From an uncultured Muribaculaceae bacterium (GTDB taxonomy: Bacteria; Bacteroidota; Bacteroidia; Bacteroidales; Muribaculaceae): 40,366 nucleotides of DNA. The notes under the pieces were generated by a model. It saw only the letters and a program-made list of their open reading frames with translations, was not told where the DNA came from and did not search any database. Below are positions 9,467-15,902 of this stretch, piece after piece. A program made the translations under genes and the position numbers. Positions within the stretch are counted from its first letter, which is position 1; each line of letters begins with the position of its first letter. Where the stretch lies: positions 1 to 40,366 of the forward strand of contig CAJTNN010000007.1 in the NCBI GenBank assembly GCA_910577585.1, written 5' to 3'.

Positions 9467-10201
9467 ATGGGACAGAAAGTTAATCCGATCAGCAACCGTC
9501 TCGGCGTAATCCGCGGTTGGGACTCAAACTGGTATGGCGGAAAGAAATACGGCGAAACCCTCCTCGAGGATTCTAAAATCCGTAAGTATCTCCGCACTCG
9601 TCTTGCAAAGGCAAGCGTATCGCGCATCATCATCGAGCGTACTCTGAAGATGGTCACTGTGACTATCTGCACTTCACGCCCGGGTATGATCATCGGCAAG
9701 GGCGGCAAGGATGTTGACGCTCTTAAGGAGGAACTCAAGAAAATCACCGGCAAAGAGGTGCAGATCAACATCTATGAGATCAAGCGCCCCGAGCTGGATG
9801 CAGAGATCGTGGCAAGCAACATCGCGCGTCAGATTGAGAACAAGGTGGCTTACCGCCGCGCCATCAAGATGGCTATCCAGTCTACAATGCGCATGGGCGC
9901 CGAGGGTATCAAGGTGCAGGTGTCAGGCCGTCTGAACGGCGCTGAAATCGCCCGCTCCGAGATGTTCAAGGAGGGCCGCACTCCGCTGCACACTCTCCGT
10001 GCCGACATCGACTACGCTCTGGTCGAGGCTCTCACCAAGGTAGGTATCCTCGGTGTGAAGGTCTGGATCTGCCGCGGTGAGATCTATGGCAAGAAGGAGC
10101 TCACTCCCTCTTATGCCATCGGTGTCAAAGAGCCCGCTCGCCCGCAGGGCGCCGGCCGCAAGGGTGGCTTCCGCAACAAGAAAAACAACAATCGTCAATA
10201 A
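9467..10201 (+). CDS. rpsC: 30S ribosomal protein S3
   Basis: 244 residues. The opening MGQKVNPISNRLGVIRGWDS and the KH-domain loop MIIGKGGKDVDALKEEL are unmistakable, followed by the C-terminal domain with GRLNGAEIARSEMFKEGRTPLHTLRADIDY. S3 lines the mRNA entry channel and takes part in unwinding structured mRNA. The C-terminus is basic and ends in an Asn/Lys-rich tail. Confidence 0.98.
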   Translation: MGQKVNPISNRLGVIRGWDSNWYGGKKYGETLLEDSKIRKYLRTRLAKASVSRIIIERTLKMVTVTICTSRPGMIIGKGGKDVDALKEELKKITGKEVQINIYEIKRPELDAEIVASNIARQIENKVAYRRAIKMAIQSTMRMGAEGIKVQVSGRLNGAEIARSEMFKEGRTPLHTLRADIDYALVEALTKVGILGVKVWICRGEIYGKKELTPSYAIGVKEPARPQGAGRKGGFRNKKNNNRQ

Positions 10202-10221
10202 TCCCCCCAAAGAGATAAATC

Positions 10222-10653
10222 ATGTTACAACCTAAAAGAACCAGATACCGCCGTTCGCAAAAGGGCCGCATGAAAGGTGAGGCTCAGCGTGGCAATCAGC
10301 TCGCTTTCGGGTCGTTCGGCATCAAGACTCTCGAGTCAAAATGGATCACCGGCCGTCAGATCGAGGCTGCCCGTATCGCCGTGACCCGCTACATGCAGCG
10401 TCAGGGTCAGATTTGGATCCGCATCTTCCCCGACAAGCCTATCACCAAGAAGCCTGCCGAGGTGCGAATGGGTAAAGGTAAAGGTAACCCCGAAGGCTTC
10501 GTTGCGCCCGTGACTCCCGGACGCATCCTCATCGAGGTTGAGGGCGTAAGCTACGACATCGCCAAGGAGGCACTCCGTCTGGCTGCCCAGAAGCTCCCGG
10601 TTATCACTAAGTTTGTGGTGCGCCGCGACTACGATCCCTCGCAGAACGTCTGA
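10222..10653 (+). CDS. rplP: 50S ribosomal protein L16
   Basis: 143 residues beginning MLQPKRTRYRRSQKGRMKG. The region PDKPITKKPAEVRMGKGKGNPEGFVAPV is the conserved loop near the A-site tRNA. L16 joins late in 50S assembly and completes the peptidyl-transferase centre. It is the last gene before a 298-base gap holding tandem hairpins and a new promoter, so it closes the first transcription segment of the S10 operon. Confidence 0.98.
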   Translation: MLQPKRTRYRRSQKGRMKGEAQRGNQLAFGSFGIKTLESKWITGRQIEAARIAVTRYMQRQGQIWIRIFPDKPITKKPAEVRMGKGKGNPEGFVAPVTPGRILIEVEGVSYDIAKEALRLAAQKLPVITKFVVRRDYDPSQNV

Positions 10654-10659
10654 TTCTTC

Positions 10660-10772
10660 ATGCCTGACGCCTCCTCAGAGGCACCCTCAGGCAGAATAAG
10701 ACCGCAATATCTCGGGTGGCGCGGCAGGCTTGTCCTGCCTCGCCGCCCGAACTCTTTTATCCCCTCAGGCAT
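10660..10772 (+). promoter_or_regulatory. Structured 3' region after rplP with alternative pairings
   Basis: A two-tier hairpin is formed by TGCCTGA (10661-10667) / TCAGGCA (10687-10693) with inner GCCTC (10669-10673) / GAGGC (10678-10682). The same left arm, ATGCCTGA (10660-10667), is also perfectly complementary to TCAGGCAT at 10765-10772, beyond the second hairpin. The two outer pairings exclude each other. This could be a tandem terminator region or a switching RNA; the role is inferred. Confidence 0.5.
10712..10757 (+). terminator. Terminator-like hairpin after rplP
   Basis: TCGGG-t-GGCG-c-GGCAGG (10712-10728), loop cttgt, then CCTGCC-t-CGCC-g-CCCGA (10734-10750): 15 pairs with one mismatch and one wobble, followed by ACTCTTTTAT. 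The short T stretch makes it a plausible but not ideal intrinsic terminator. The downstream promoter at 10867 supports a transcript end here. Confidence 0.65.
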
Positions 10773-10866
10773 CAAAAAAATGTGGCTGAACCCTAAAATA
10801 GATGAAAAAGAGGGTAGTGGGATGCAAATAATCGCCTAAAAACGCGGAAATATCAAATATTTGCAT

Positions 10867-10874
10867 TAATTTTG
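10867..10874 (+). promoter_or_regulatory. Probable -7 box of a promoter for rpmC and following genes
   Basis: TAATTTTG fits the TAnnTTTG consensus. A clear TTTG at the right distance is missing, so the -33 part is weak. It lies 77 bases before rpmC and after terminator-like hairpins, which is where a new promoter would be expected. Confidence 0.55.
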
Positions 10875-10951
10875 TGGCCGAATTGGGTTTTCATGCACTG
10901 CTGCGTGAAGTGGCAAGTGTGTGCATTCCCGATAAATAAATAATAATAACA

Positions 10952-11158
10952 ATGAAAAAGGAAGAAATCAAGGAATTAAGCATTCCCGAACTGCGCGCCA
11001 GCATCGAGGCCGCCGAGAAGGCTTATCGTGAATTGAAAGTAACGCACGCGATATCTCCCATCGACAATCCCGCCAAGATCACCAAAGATCGCAAGGAGAT
11101 TGCACGCTTGAAGACCGTGTTGCGTCAGAAGGAAATTGCTGAGGCAGCTTCCAAGTAA
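10952..11158 (+). CDS. rpmC: 50S ribosomal protein L29
   Basis: 68 residues with the typical two-helix pattern: KKEEIKELSIPELRASIEAAEKAY, then ITKDRKEIARLKTVLRQKE. L29 sits beside the tunnel exit next to L23. It is the first gene of the second transcription segment, after the structured gap, and lies 27 bases before rpsQ. Confidence 0.93.
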   Translation: MKKEEIKELSIPELRASIEAAEKAYRELKVTHAISPIDNPAKITKDRKEIARLKTVLRQKEIAEAASK

Positions 11159-11185
11159 TCCACCCCTATTAAGTATTTTGAAAAA

Positions 11186-11446
11186 ATGGAAGAAAAGAGA
11201 CATTTGAGAAAAGAAAGAATCGGGGTCGTTTCCAGCAACAAGTGCGACAAGACCATCACGGTCGAGATCAAGTGGAAAGAGAAACACCCTATCTACGGTA
11301 AGTTTGTCAACAAGACAAAGAAATACCACGCTCATGACGAAAACAATGAGTGCTCTGTAGGCGACACAGTGCGTCTGATGGAGACCCGCCCCCTGAGCAA
11401 GACCAAGAGATGGAGACTCGTAGAAATCATCGAAAAAGTTAAGTAA
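11186..11446 (+). CDS. rpsQ: 30S ribosomal protein S17
   Basis: 86 residues, with RKERIGVVSSNKCDKTITVEI near the start, HAHDENNECSVGDTVRLMETRPLSKTKRWRLVEI in the second half: the standard OB-fold protein of S17. It binds 16S rRNA early in assembly of the 30S body. The gap to rplN is 2 bases. Confidence 0.97.
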   Translation: MEEKRHLRKERIGVVSSNKCDKTITVEIKWKEKHPIYGKFVNKTKKYHAHDENNECSVGDTVRLMETRPLSKTKRWRLVEIIEKVK

Positions 11447-11448
11447 TT

Positions 11449-11814
11449 ATGATCCAGACTGAATCACGTTTGACGGTTGCAGACAACAGCGGTGCCAAAG
11501 AAGCCCTCTGCATCCATGTTCTCGGTGGCACCGGCCGCCGCTATGCTTCGGTAGGCGATATCATCGTAGTTACTGTAAAGAGCACCATCCCCTCATCTGA
11601 CGTCAAGAAGGGCACAGTGAGCAAGGCTGTGGTAGTGCGCACCAAGAAAGAGGTGCGTCGTCCTGATGGAAGCTACATCCGATTCGACGACAACGCATGC
11701 GTCCTTCTCAATAATGCCGGCGAACTGCGTGGCACCCGTATCTTCGGCCCCGTGGCCCGCGAGCTCCGCGCCACCAACATGAAGATTGTGTCGCTCGCTC
11801 CCGAAGTGCTTTAA
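11449..11814 (+). CDS. rplN: 50S ribosomal protein L14
   Basis: 121 residues, opening MIQTESRLTVADNSGAKEALC with VLGGTGRRYASVGDIIVVTVK, the L14 signature. L14 lies on the subunit interface and is the binding site of the silencing factor RsfS. It starts two bases after the rpsQ stop, so coupled translation is likely. Confidence 0.98.
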   Translation: MIQTESRLTVADNSGAKEALCIHVLGGTGRRYASVGDIIVVTVKSTIPSSDVKKGTVSKAVVVRTKKEVRRPDGSYIRFDDNACVLLNNAGELRGTRIFGPVARELRATNMKIVSLAPEVL

Positions 11815-11842
11815 TATCCAATATTAGACAATCAAGTAAACA

Positions 11843-12163
11843 ATGGCAAAATTACATATCAAGAAGGGCGATACGGTCTATGTCAACTCAGGCGACGACA
11901 AGGGTAAGACCGGCCGTGTGCTCGAAGTGCAGCCCAAAAAGCAGCGCGCCATCGTGGAGGGCATCAACATCATCTCCAAGAGCATGAAGCCCAATGCGAA
12001 ATATCCCCAGGGTGGCATCGTGAAAATGGAAGCCCCCATTCACATCTCAAAGATCAACCCGCTTGATCCGAAGTCGGGCAAGCCGACCCGCGTGGGCCGC
12101 AAGCTCAACGAAGATGGCAAGCTCGTAAGAATCGCTAAAAAATCAGGAGAGGAGATTAAGTAA
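11843..12163 (+). CDS. rplX: 50S ribosomal protein L24
   Basis: 106 residues, with the KOW motif near the N-terminus (KKGDTVYVNSGDDKGKTGRVLEV) and GGIVKMEAPIHISKINPLDP in the middle. L24 is one of the two proteins that start 50S assembly, binding the 5' end of 23S rRNA. Its stop codon shares one base with the rplE start (TAATG). Confidence 0.97.
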   Translation: MAKLHIKKGDTVYVNSGDDKGKTGRVLEVQPKKQRAIVEGINIISKSMKPNAKYPQGGIVKMEAPIHISKINPLDPKSGKPTRVGRKLNEDGKLVRIAKKSGEEIK

Positions 12164-12708
12164 TGAGCACTACACTTGGCAACGACTATAAGGAACGCAT
12201 CGTTCCTGAACTCAAGAAGGAGTTCAACTACAGCACTGTAATGCAGGTGCCCCGCCTGGAGAAGATCGTCATCAACCAGGGTCTCGGCGCTGCCACACAG
12301 GATAAGAAACTCATCGAGACAGCGCTCAACGAGCTTACTGCCATCACCGGTCAGAAGGCTGTGCCGACTCTCTCGAAGAAGGATATCTCGAACTTCAAAC
12401 TGCGTAAGAAGATGCCCATCGGTGCGATGGTGACTCTGCGCAAGGACAAGATGTATGAATTTCTGGAGCGTCTCGTGAAGGTGGCTCTACCCCGTATCCG
12501 CGACTTCAAGGGCATCAACTCCAAGCTCGACGGCCGTGGCAACTACACACTGGGCATCACCGAGCAGATTATCTTCCCCGAGATCAACATCGACAATGTG
12601 CCGAAGCTTCAGGGTATGAACATCACATTCGTGACTTCAGCACCCACTGACGAAGAGGGTTTCGCTCTTCTCAAGAAATTCGGTCTTCCCTTCAAACACG
12701 AAAAATAA
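12163..12708 (+). CDS. rplE: 50S ribosomal protein L5
   Basis: 181 residues. VPRLEKIVINQGLGAATQDKK near the start and the DFKGINSKLDGRGNYTLGITEQIIFPEI region are typical. L5 binds 5S rRNA and forms part of the central protuberance, contacting P-site tRNA and the small subunit. The start overlaps the rplX stop by one base. Confidence 0.98.
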   Translation: MSTTLGNDYKERIVPELKKEFNYSTVMQVPRLEKIVINQGLGAATQDKKLIETALNELTAITGQKAVPTLSKKDISNFKLRKKMPIGAMVTLRKDKMYEFLERLVKVALPRIRDFKGINSKLDGRGNYTLGITEQIIFPEINIDNVPKLQGMNITFVTSAPTDEEGFALLKKFGLPFKHEK

Positions 12709-12717
12709 TATCGAGAT

Positions 12718-13020
12718 ATGGCAAAAGAATCAATGAAAGCCCGCGAGGTGAAGCGCCAGAAGATGGTGGCAAAATATGCCGCCAAGAAAGCCGCTCTCAA
12801 GAAAGCAGCTCTCGCTGACGCTGAAGGCAACATCGACTACGAGGCCCTCACCAAGCTCCAGAAGCTCCCCAAGAACGCATCAAAGGTGCGCCTGCACAAT
12901 CGTTGCGAGCTCACTGGCCGTCCGAAAGGCTACATGCGTCAGTTCGGTATCTCGCGTATCCAGTTCCGCGAGATGGCTTCTGCCGGTCTGATCCCCGGTG
13001 TGAAGAAAGCAAGCTGGTAA
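12718..13020 (+). CDS. rpsN: 30S ribosomal protein S14, zinc-independent form
   Basis: 100 residues, opening MAKESMKAREVKRQKMVAKY and ending FREMASAGLIPGVKKASW. The C-terminal core RLHNRCELTGRPKGYMRQFGISR has only one Cys and lacks the paired CxxC motifs of the short zinc-binding S14, so this is the long cysteine-poor form. Relative to the usual 89-residue Bacteroidota version I remember, about 11 residues are added in the middle (around ALADAEGNIDYEA). S14 acts in the 30S head. It is the last gene before a 358-base structured gap. Confidence 0.96.
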   Translation: MAKESMKAREVKRQKMVAKYAAKKAALKKAALADAEGNIDYEALTKLQKLPKNASKVRLHNRCELTGRPKGYMRQFGISRIQFREMASAGLIPGVKKASW

Positions 13021-13032
13021 TCCGCGCAAAAC

Positions 13033-13084
13033 TCATCGGCTCCTGAGTCGCCATTCATCGCGAATGGCCCGGCCAGGCTGATGA
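13033..13084 (+). promoter_or_regulatory. Nested hairpins after rpsN
   Basis: A 9-pair outer stem (TCATCGGCT 13033-13041 with GGCTGATGA 13076-13084, two wobbles) encloses a perfect inner hairpin GCCATTC (13050-13056) / GAATGGC (13062-13068). It begins 13 bases after the rpsN stop. The role is inferred to be 3' end protection or regulation. Confidence 0.5.
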
Positions 13085-13095
13085 TCACGACATAT

Positions 13096-13148
13096 ATGAT
13101 TCCCGCCGTCGCCCTGCAGAGAAATGCAGGGCGGCAGGCGGGAATCAT
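13096..13148 (+). terminator. Very long hairpin between rpsN and rpsH
   Basis: A perfect 12-base outer stem ATGATTCCCGCC (13096-13107) / GGCGGGAATCAT (13137-13148) and a perfect 8-base inner stem GCCCTGCA (13111-13118) / TGCAGGGC (13125-13132) with loop gagaaa. No T run follows (CGTTTACAGG), so it is an atypical terminator. It could also be an mRNA stabiliser or a protein-binding site. Confidence 0.55.
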
Positions 13149-13239
13149 CGTTTACAGGCAAAAATTCAGCCGCGTGGCCCCGGGCGGCGCAGAATGAGAT
13201 GAAAAATAGGTTAATTTGCATAGATTCACAGCGTAAAAT

Positions 13240-13270
13240 TTTGATATATCGGAAATTCAGATTATCTTTG
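13240..13270 (+). promoter_or_regulatory. Promoter for rpsH and the spc genes
   Basis: TTTG (13240-13243), 19 bases, TATCTTTG (13263-13270): full match to the Bacteroidota consensus. It lies about 110 bases before rpsH and marks a separate transcription start within the spc part of the cluster. Confidence 0.8.
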
Positions 13271-13378
13271 CAAAGTTTTTGAGCTTATTGGCGAGGCGTG
13301 CCTTGGCAATAGGCCCTTAGACACATGAGAGTATTAAATATTGTTCAGTATATCTGAATCAATTTAACAACCAAAACA

Positions 13379-13777
13379 ATGACTGATCCAATAGCAGATT
13401 ATCTGACTAGATTGAGAAACGCCATCCACGCCGGACACCGCGTGGTTGAGGTTCCCTCATCAAAGATGAAGAGAGAGATCACAAAAATCCTCTTCGACCA
13501 GGGCTACATCCTGAACTACAAGTTTGAGGAGGGCCAGAATCCGCAGGGCACTATCAAGATCGCCCTCAAGTATGATCCGATCGAGAAAGTAAGCGCGATC
13601 AAGAACCTTCATCGCGTGTCGCGTCCGGGTCTTCGCCAGTACACCGGCTACAAAGAGATGCCCCGTGTGCTCAACGGCCTCGGCATCGCCATCCTCAGCA
13701 CATCGCAGGGTGTTATGACCAACAAGGAAGCCAAAGAGAAGAAGATCGGCGGCGAAGTATTGTGTTACGTATATTAA
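13379..13777 (+). CDS. rpsH: 30S ribosomal protein S8
   Basis: 132 residues: MTDPIADYLTRLRNAIHAGH at the start, the SRPGLRQYTGYKEMPRVLNGLGIAILSTSQGVMT signature and the conserved GGEVLCYVY end. S8 binds the central domain of 16S rRNA and, in Escherichia coli, represses the spc operon by binding its mRNA near rplE. Here S8 has its own promoter and a structured upstream gap, so any such control would act differently. Confidence 0.98.
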   Translation: MTDPIADYLTRLRNAIHAGHRVVEVPSSKMKREITKILFDQGYILNYKFEEGQNPQGTIKIALKYDPIEKVSAIKNLHRVSRPGLRQYTGYKEMPRVLNGLGIAILSTSQGVMTNKEAKEKKIGGEVLCYVY

Positions 13778-13778
13778 T

Positions 13779-13785
13779 AGGAGGT
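13779..13785 (+). promoter_or_regulatory. Consensus Shine-Dalgarno AGGAGGT before rplF
   Basis: AGGAGG (13779-13784) lies 8 bases before the rplF ATG at 13793, an ideal distance. Bacteroidota genes seldom use such sites because their ribosomes hide the anti-Shine-Dalgarno, and other genes in this cluster lack one of this quality. It supports the chosen start and may mean special translational control. Confidence 0.7.
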
Positions 13786-13792
13786 ATCTGAT

Positions 13793-14347
13793 ATGTCAAG
13801 AATAGGTAAAGCCCCGATCGAGATACCTGCCGGCGTAACAGTCCAGGTAAATGGAAACGTAGTGACAGTAAAAGGCCCCAAGGGTGAGCTGTCGCAGGAG
13901 ATCAATCCCAATATCCACGTAGCAATCGAGGATGGCCACGTAGTGGTTACACGTCCTGATGACGAGCGCGAGAATCGTTCGATGCATGGTCTCTACCGTG
14001 CGCTTATCCACAACATGGTGGTAGGTGTGTCGGAGGGCTACAAGAAAGAGATGGAGCTCGTAGGCGTAGGTTACCGCGCCACATCCACAGGCCAGGTGCT
14101 CGAACTTGCACTCGGTTTCTCACACGCTATCTTCATCAAGCTCCCCAAGGAGATCAAGGTGGAGGCCAAGTCAGAGCGTAACAAGAACCCGCTGATTATC
14201 CTCGAGAGCTCCGACAAGCAGCTTCTCGGCCAGGTATGCGCCAAGATTCGTTCACTGCGCAAGCCGGAACCCTACAAGGGCAAGGGTATCAAGTTCGTAG
14301 GTGAGATTATCCGCCGCAAGTCCGGCAAGTCAGCTAACGCGAAATAA
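13793..14347 (+). CDS. rplF: 50S ribosomal protein L6
   Basis: 184 residues: MSRIGKAPIEIPAGVTVQVN, GPKGELSQ and the C-terminal RKPEPYKGKGIKFVGEIIRRKSGK signature are all present. L6 has two similar domains and stands near the sarcin-ricin loop and the factor-binding site. The start is fixed by an excellent upstream AGGAGG, rare in this phylum. It follows rpsH by 15 bases. Confidence 0.98.
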   Translation: MSRIGKAPIEIPAGVTVQVNGNVVTVKGPKGELSQEINPNIHVAIEDGHVVVTRPDDERENRSMHGLYRALIHNMVVGVSEGYKKEMELVGVGYRATSTGQVLELALGFSHAIFIKLPKEIKVEAKSERNKNPLIILESSDKQLLGQVCAKIRSLRKPEPYKGKGIKFVGEIIRRKSGKSANAK

Positions 14348-14363
14348 TTAAATCAGGACAGAA

Positions 14364-14705
14364 ATGGTATCTAAAATAGATAGAAGAAATAAAATCAAGA
14401 CCCGTATCCGCGGCAAAATCTCAGGCACTGCCGAGCGTCCGCGCATGAGTGTCTTCCGTTCAAACAAGGGCATCTACGCACAGGTGATCGACGACCTGGC
14501 AGGTGTGACAATCGTAGCAGCCTCATCAAAGGGCCTCGAAGGTGGCACAAAGAGCGAGGTAGCAGCCAAGGTAGGCGCGGAGATCGCCCGCAAGGCTCTC
14601 GAGAAGGGTGTCACAACCGTGGTATTCGACCGTAACGGCTATCTTTTCCACGGCAGAGTAAAATCATTGGCTGACGCAGCACGCGAGGCCGGTCTTAAAT
14701 TTTAA
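14364..14705 (+). CDS. rplR: 50S ribosomal protein L18
   Basis: 113 residues with RPRMSVFRSNKGIYAQVIDD in the first half and VVFDRNGYLFHGRVKSLADAAREAGLKF at the end, the normal L18 pattern. L18 binds 5S rRNA together with L5 and joins it to the 50S subunit. It lies 16 bases after rplF and 8 before rpsE. Confidence 0.97.
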   Translation: MVSKIDRRNKIKTRIRGKISGTAERPRMSVFRSNKGIYAQVIDDLAGVTIVAASSKGLEGGTKSEVAAKVGAEIARKALEKGVTTVVFDRNGYLFHGRVKSLADAAREAGLKF

Positions 14706-14713
14706 AAGAAATC

Positions 14714-15232
14714 ATGGCTAAGAACAATAGAGTTAAATCCACTAATGATTTGGAATTGAAAGACCGTCTTGTGGCCATCAACCGTGTGACAAAAGTCACC
14801 AAGGGCGGACGTGCTTTCAGCTTTGCAGCCATCGTCGTAGTCGGCAATGAAGACGGCGTGATCGGCTGGGGCCTCGGCAAGGCCAACGAAGTTCAGGCAG
14901 CCATCGCCAAGGGCGTTGAGACTGCGAAGAAGAACCTCATCCGTGTGCCCATCCACAAAGGCACAATTCCTCACGAGCAGAGCGCCAAGTTCGGTGGCTC
15001 ACGCATCTTCCTCAAGCCCGCATCTGAGGGTACAGGAGTGAAGGCCGGTGGCGCAATGCGTGCCGTGCTTGAGAGCGTAGGCATCACCGACGTGCTTGCA
15101 AAATCAAAGGGTTCATCCAACCCCCACAACCTCGTGAAGGCCACAATCGAGGCTCTCGGCGAGCTTCGCTCACCGGCTCAGATCGCCGCAGCACGTGGCA
15201 TCTCGGTAGAGAAAGTGTTTAACGGCAAATAA
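14714..15232 (+). CDS. rpsE: 30S ribosomal protein S5
   Basis: 172 residues. DRLVAINRVTKVTKGGRAFSF, VVGNEDGVIGWGLGKANEV and KPASEGTGVKAGGAMRAVLE show the double-stranded RNA-binding domain and the C-terminal domain. S5 works near the decoding site and the mRNA entry and takes part in translational fidelity; spectinomycin-resistance loop residues (VTKGGR area) look wild-type. rpmD starts 11 bases downstream. Confidence 0.98.
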   Translation: MAKNNRVKSTNDLELKDRLVAINRVTKVTKGGRAFSFAAIVVVGNEDGVIGWGLGKANEVQAAIAKGVETAKKNLIRVPIHKGTIPHEQSAKFGGSRIFLKPASEGTGVKAGGAMRAVLESVGITDVLAKSKGSSNPHNLVKATIEALGELRSPAQIAAARGISVEKVFNGK

Positions 15233-15243
15233 GATTAGAGACA

Positions 15244-15423
15244 ATGGCACAGATAGCAATCAAACAGATCAAGAGCCGTATCAACTGCCCGGCAGTGCAG
15301 AAGCGCACTCTCGACGCACTCGGCCTCAAGAAAATGAACCACACAGTGGTGCATGAAGACAATGCGTCGATTCGCGGCATGGTAAAGGCTGTGAGTCACC
15401 TGGTAGAAGTGGCAAAACTCTAA
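15244..15423 (+). CDS. rpmD: 50S ribosomal protein L30
   Basis: A 59-residue frame from ATG at 15244 to TAA at 15421-15423. The protein begins MAQIAIKQIKSRINCPAVQK and continues with TLDALGLKKMNHTVVHEDN and IRGMVKAVSHLVEV, the standard L30 sequence of one ferredoxin-like domain. The length matches the family (58-60). It sits between rpsE and rplO as in other bacteria. L30 lies on the 50S surface near 23S domain II and 5S rRNA. Confidence 0.96.
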   Translation: MAQIAIKQIKSRINCPAVQKRTLDALGLKKMNHTVVHEDNASIRGMVKAVSHLVEVAKL

Positions 15424-15446
15424 AATCTTAAACTGCACATACAACA

Positions 15447-15893
15447 ATGGAACTTCATAATCTTCAACCCGCACCGGGCAGCAACAAGAGCAACAAACGC
15501 GTGGGCCGCGGCCCGGGCAGCGGTTACGGCGGCACATCGACCCGCGGTCACAAAGGCGCAAAATCACGTTCAGGCTATAGCCGCAAGATCGGCTTCGAAG
15601 GTGGCCAGATGCCTCTTCAGCGCCGTGTGCCTAAGTTCGGCTTCAAGAATATCAGCCGCAAGGAGTACAAAGCCATCAATCTTGACGCCCTCGAGGCACT
15701 GGCAGCAGCCAAAGAACTCAACCGTATCACAGTTGAGGATCTTCGCGCAGCCGGCCTCGTGGCCAAGAACTGCCTTGTCAAGGTGCTCGGCAATGGCGCT
15801 CTGACGCGCAAAATTGAAGTCGAGGCCGATGCTTTCTCAAAGAAGGCAGAGGAGGCAATCCAGGCTGCCGGCGGAAGCGTAATCAAAAAATAA
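15447..15893 (+). CDS. rplO: 50S ribosomal protein L15
   Basis: 148 residues. The Gly/Arg-rich N-terminal extension (GRGPGSGYGGTSTRGHKGAKSR) and GFEGGQMPLQRRVPKFGF are diagnostic. L15 bridges several 23S rRNA domains late in 50S assembly. secY begins 9 bases downstream, so the two are surely co-translated from one message. Confidence 0.98.
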   Translation: MELHNLQPAPGSNKSNKRVGRGPGSGYGGTSTRGHKGAKSRSGYSRKIGFEGGQMPLQRRVPKFGFKNISRKEYKAINLDALEALAAAKELNRITVEDLRAAGLVAKNCLVKVLGNGALTRKIEVEADAFSKKAEEAIQAAGGSVIKK

Positions 15894-15902
15894 TTTTCTA
15901 AA

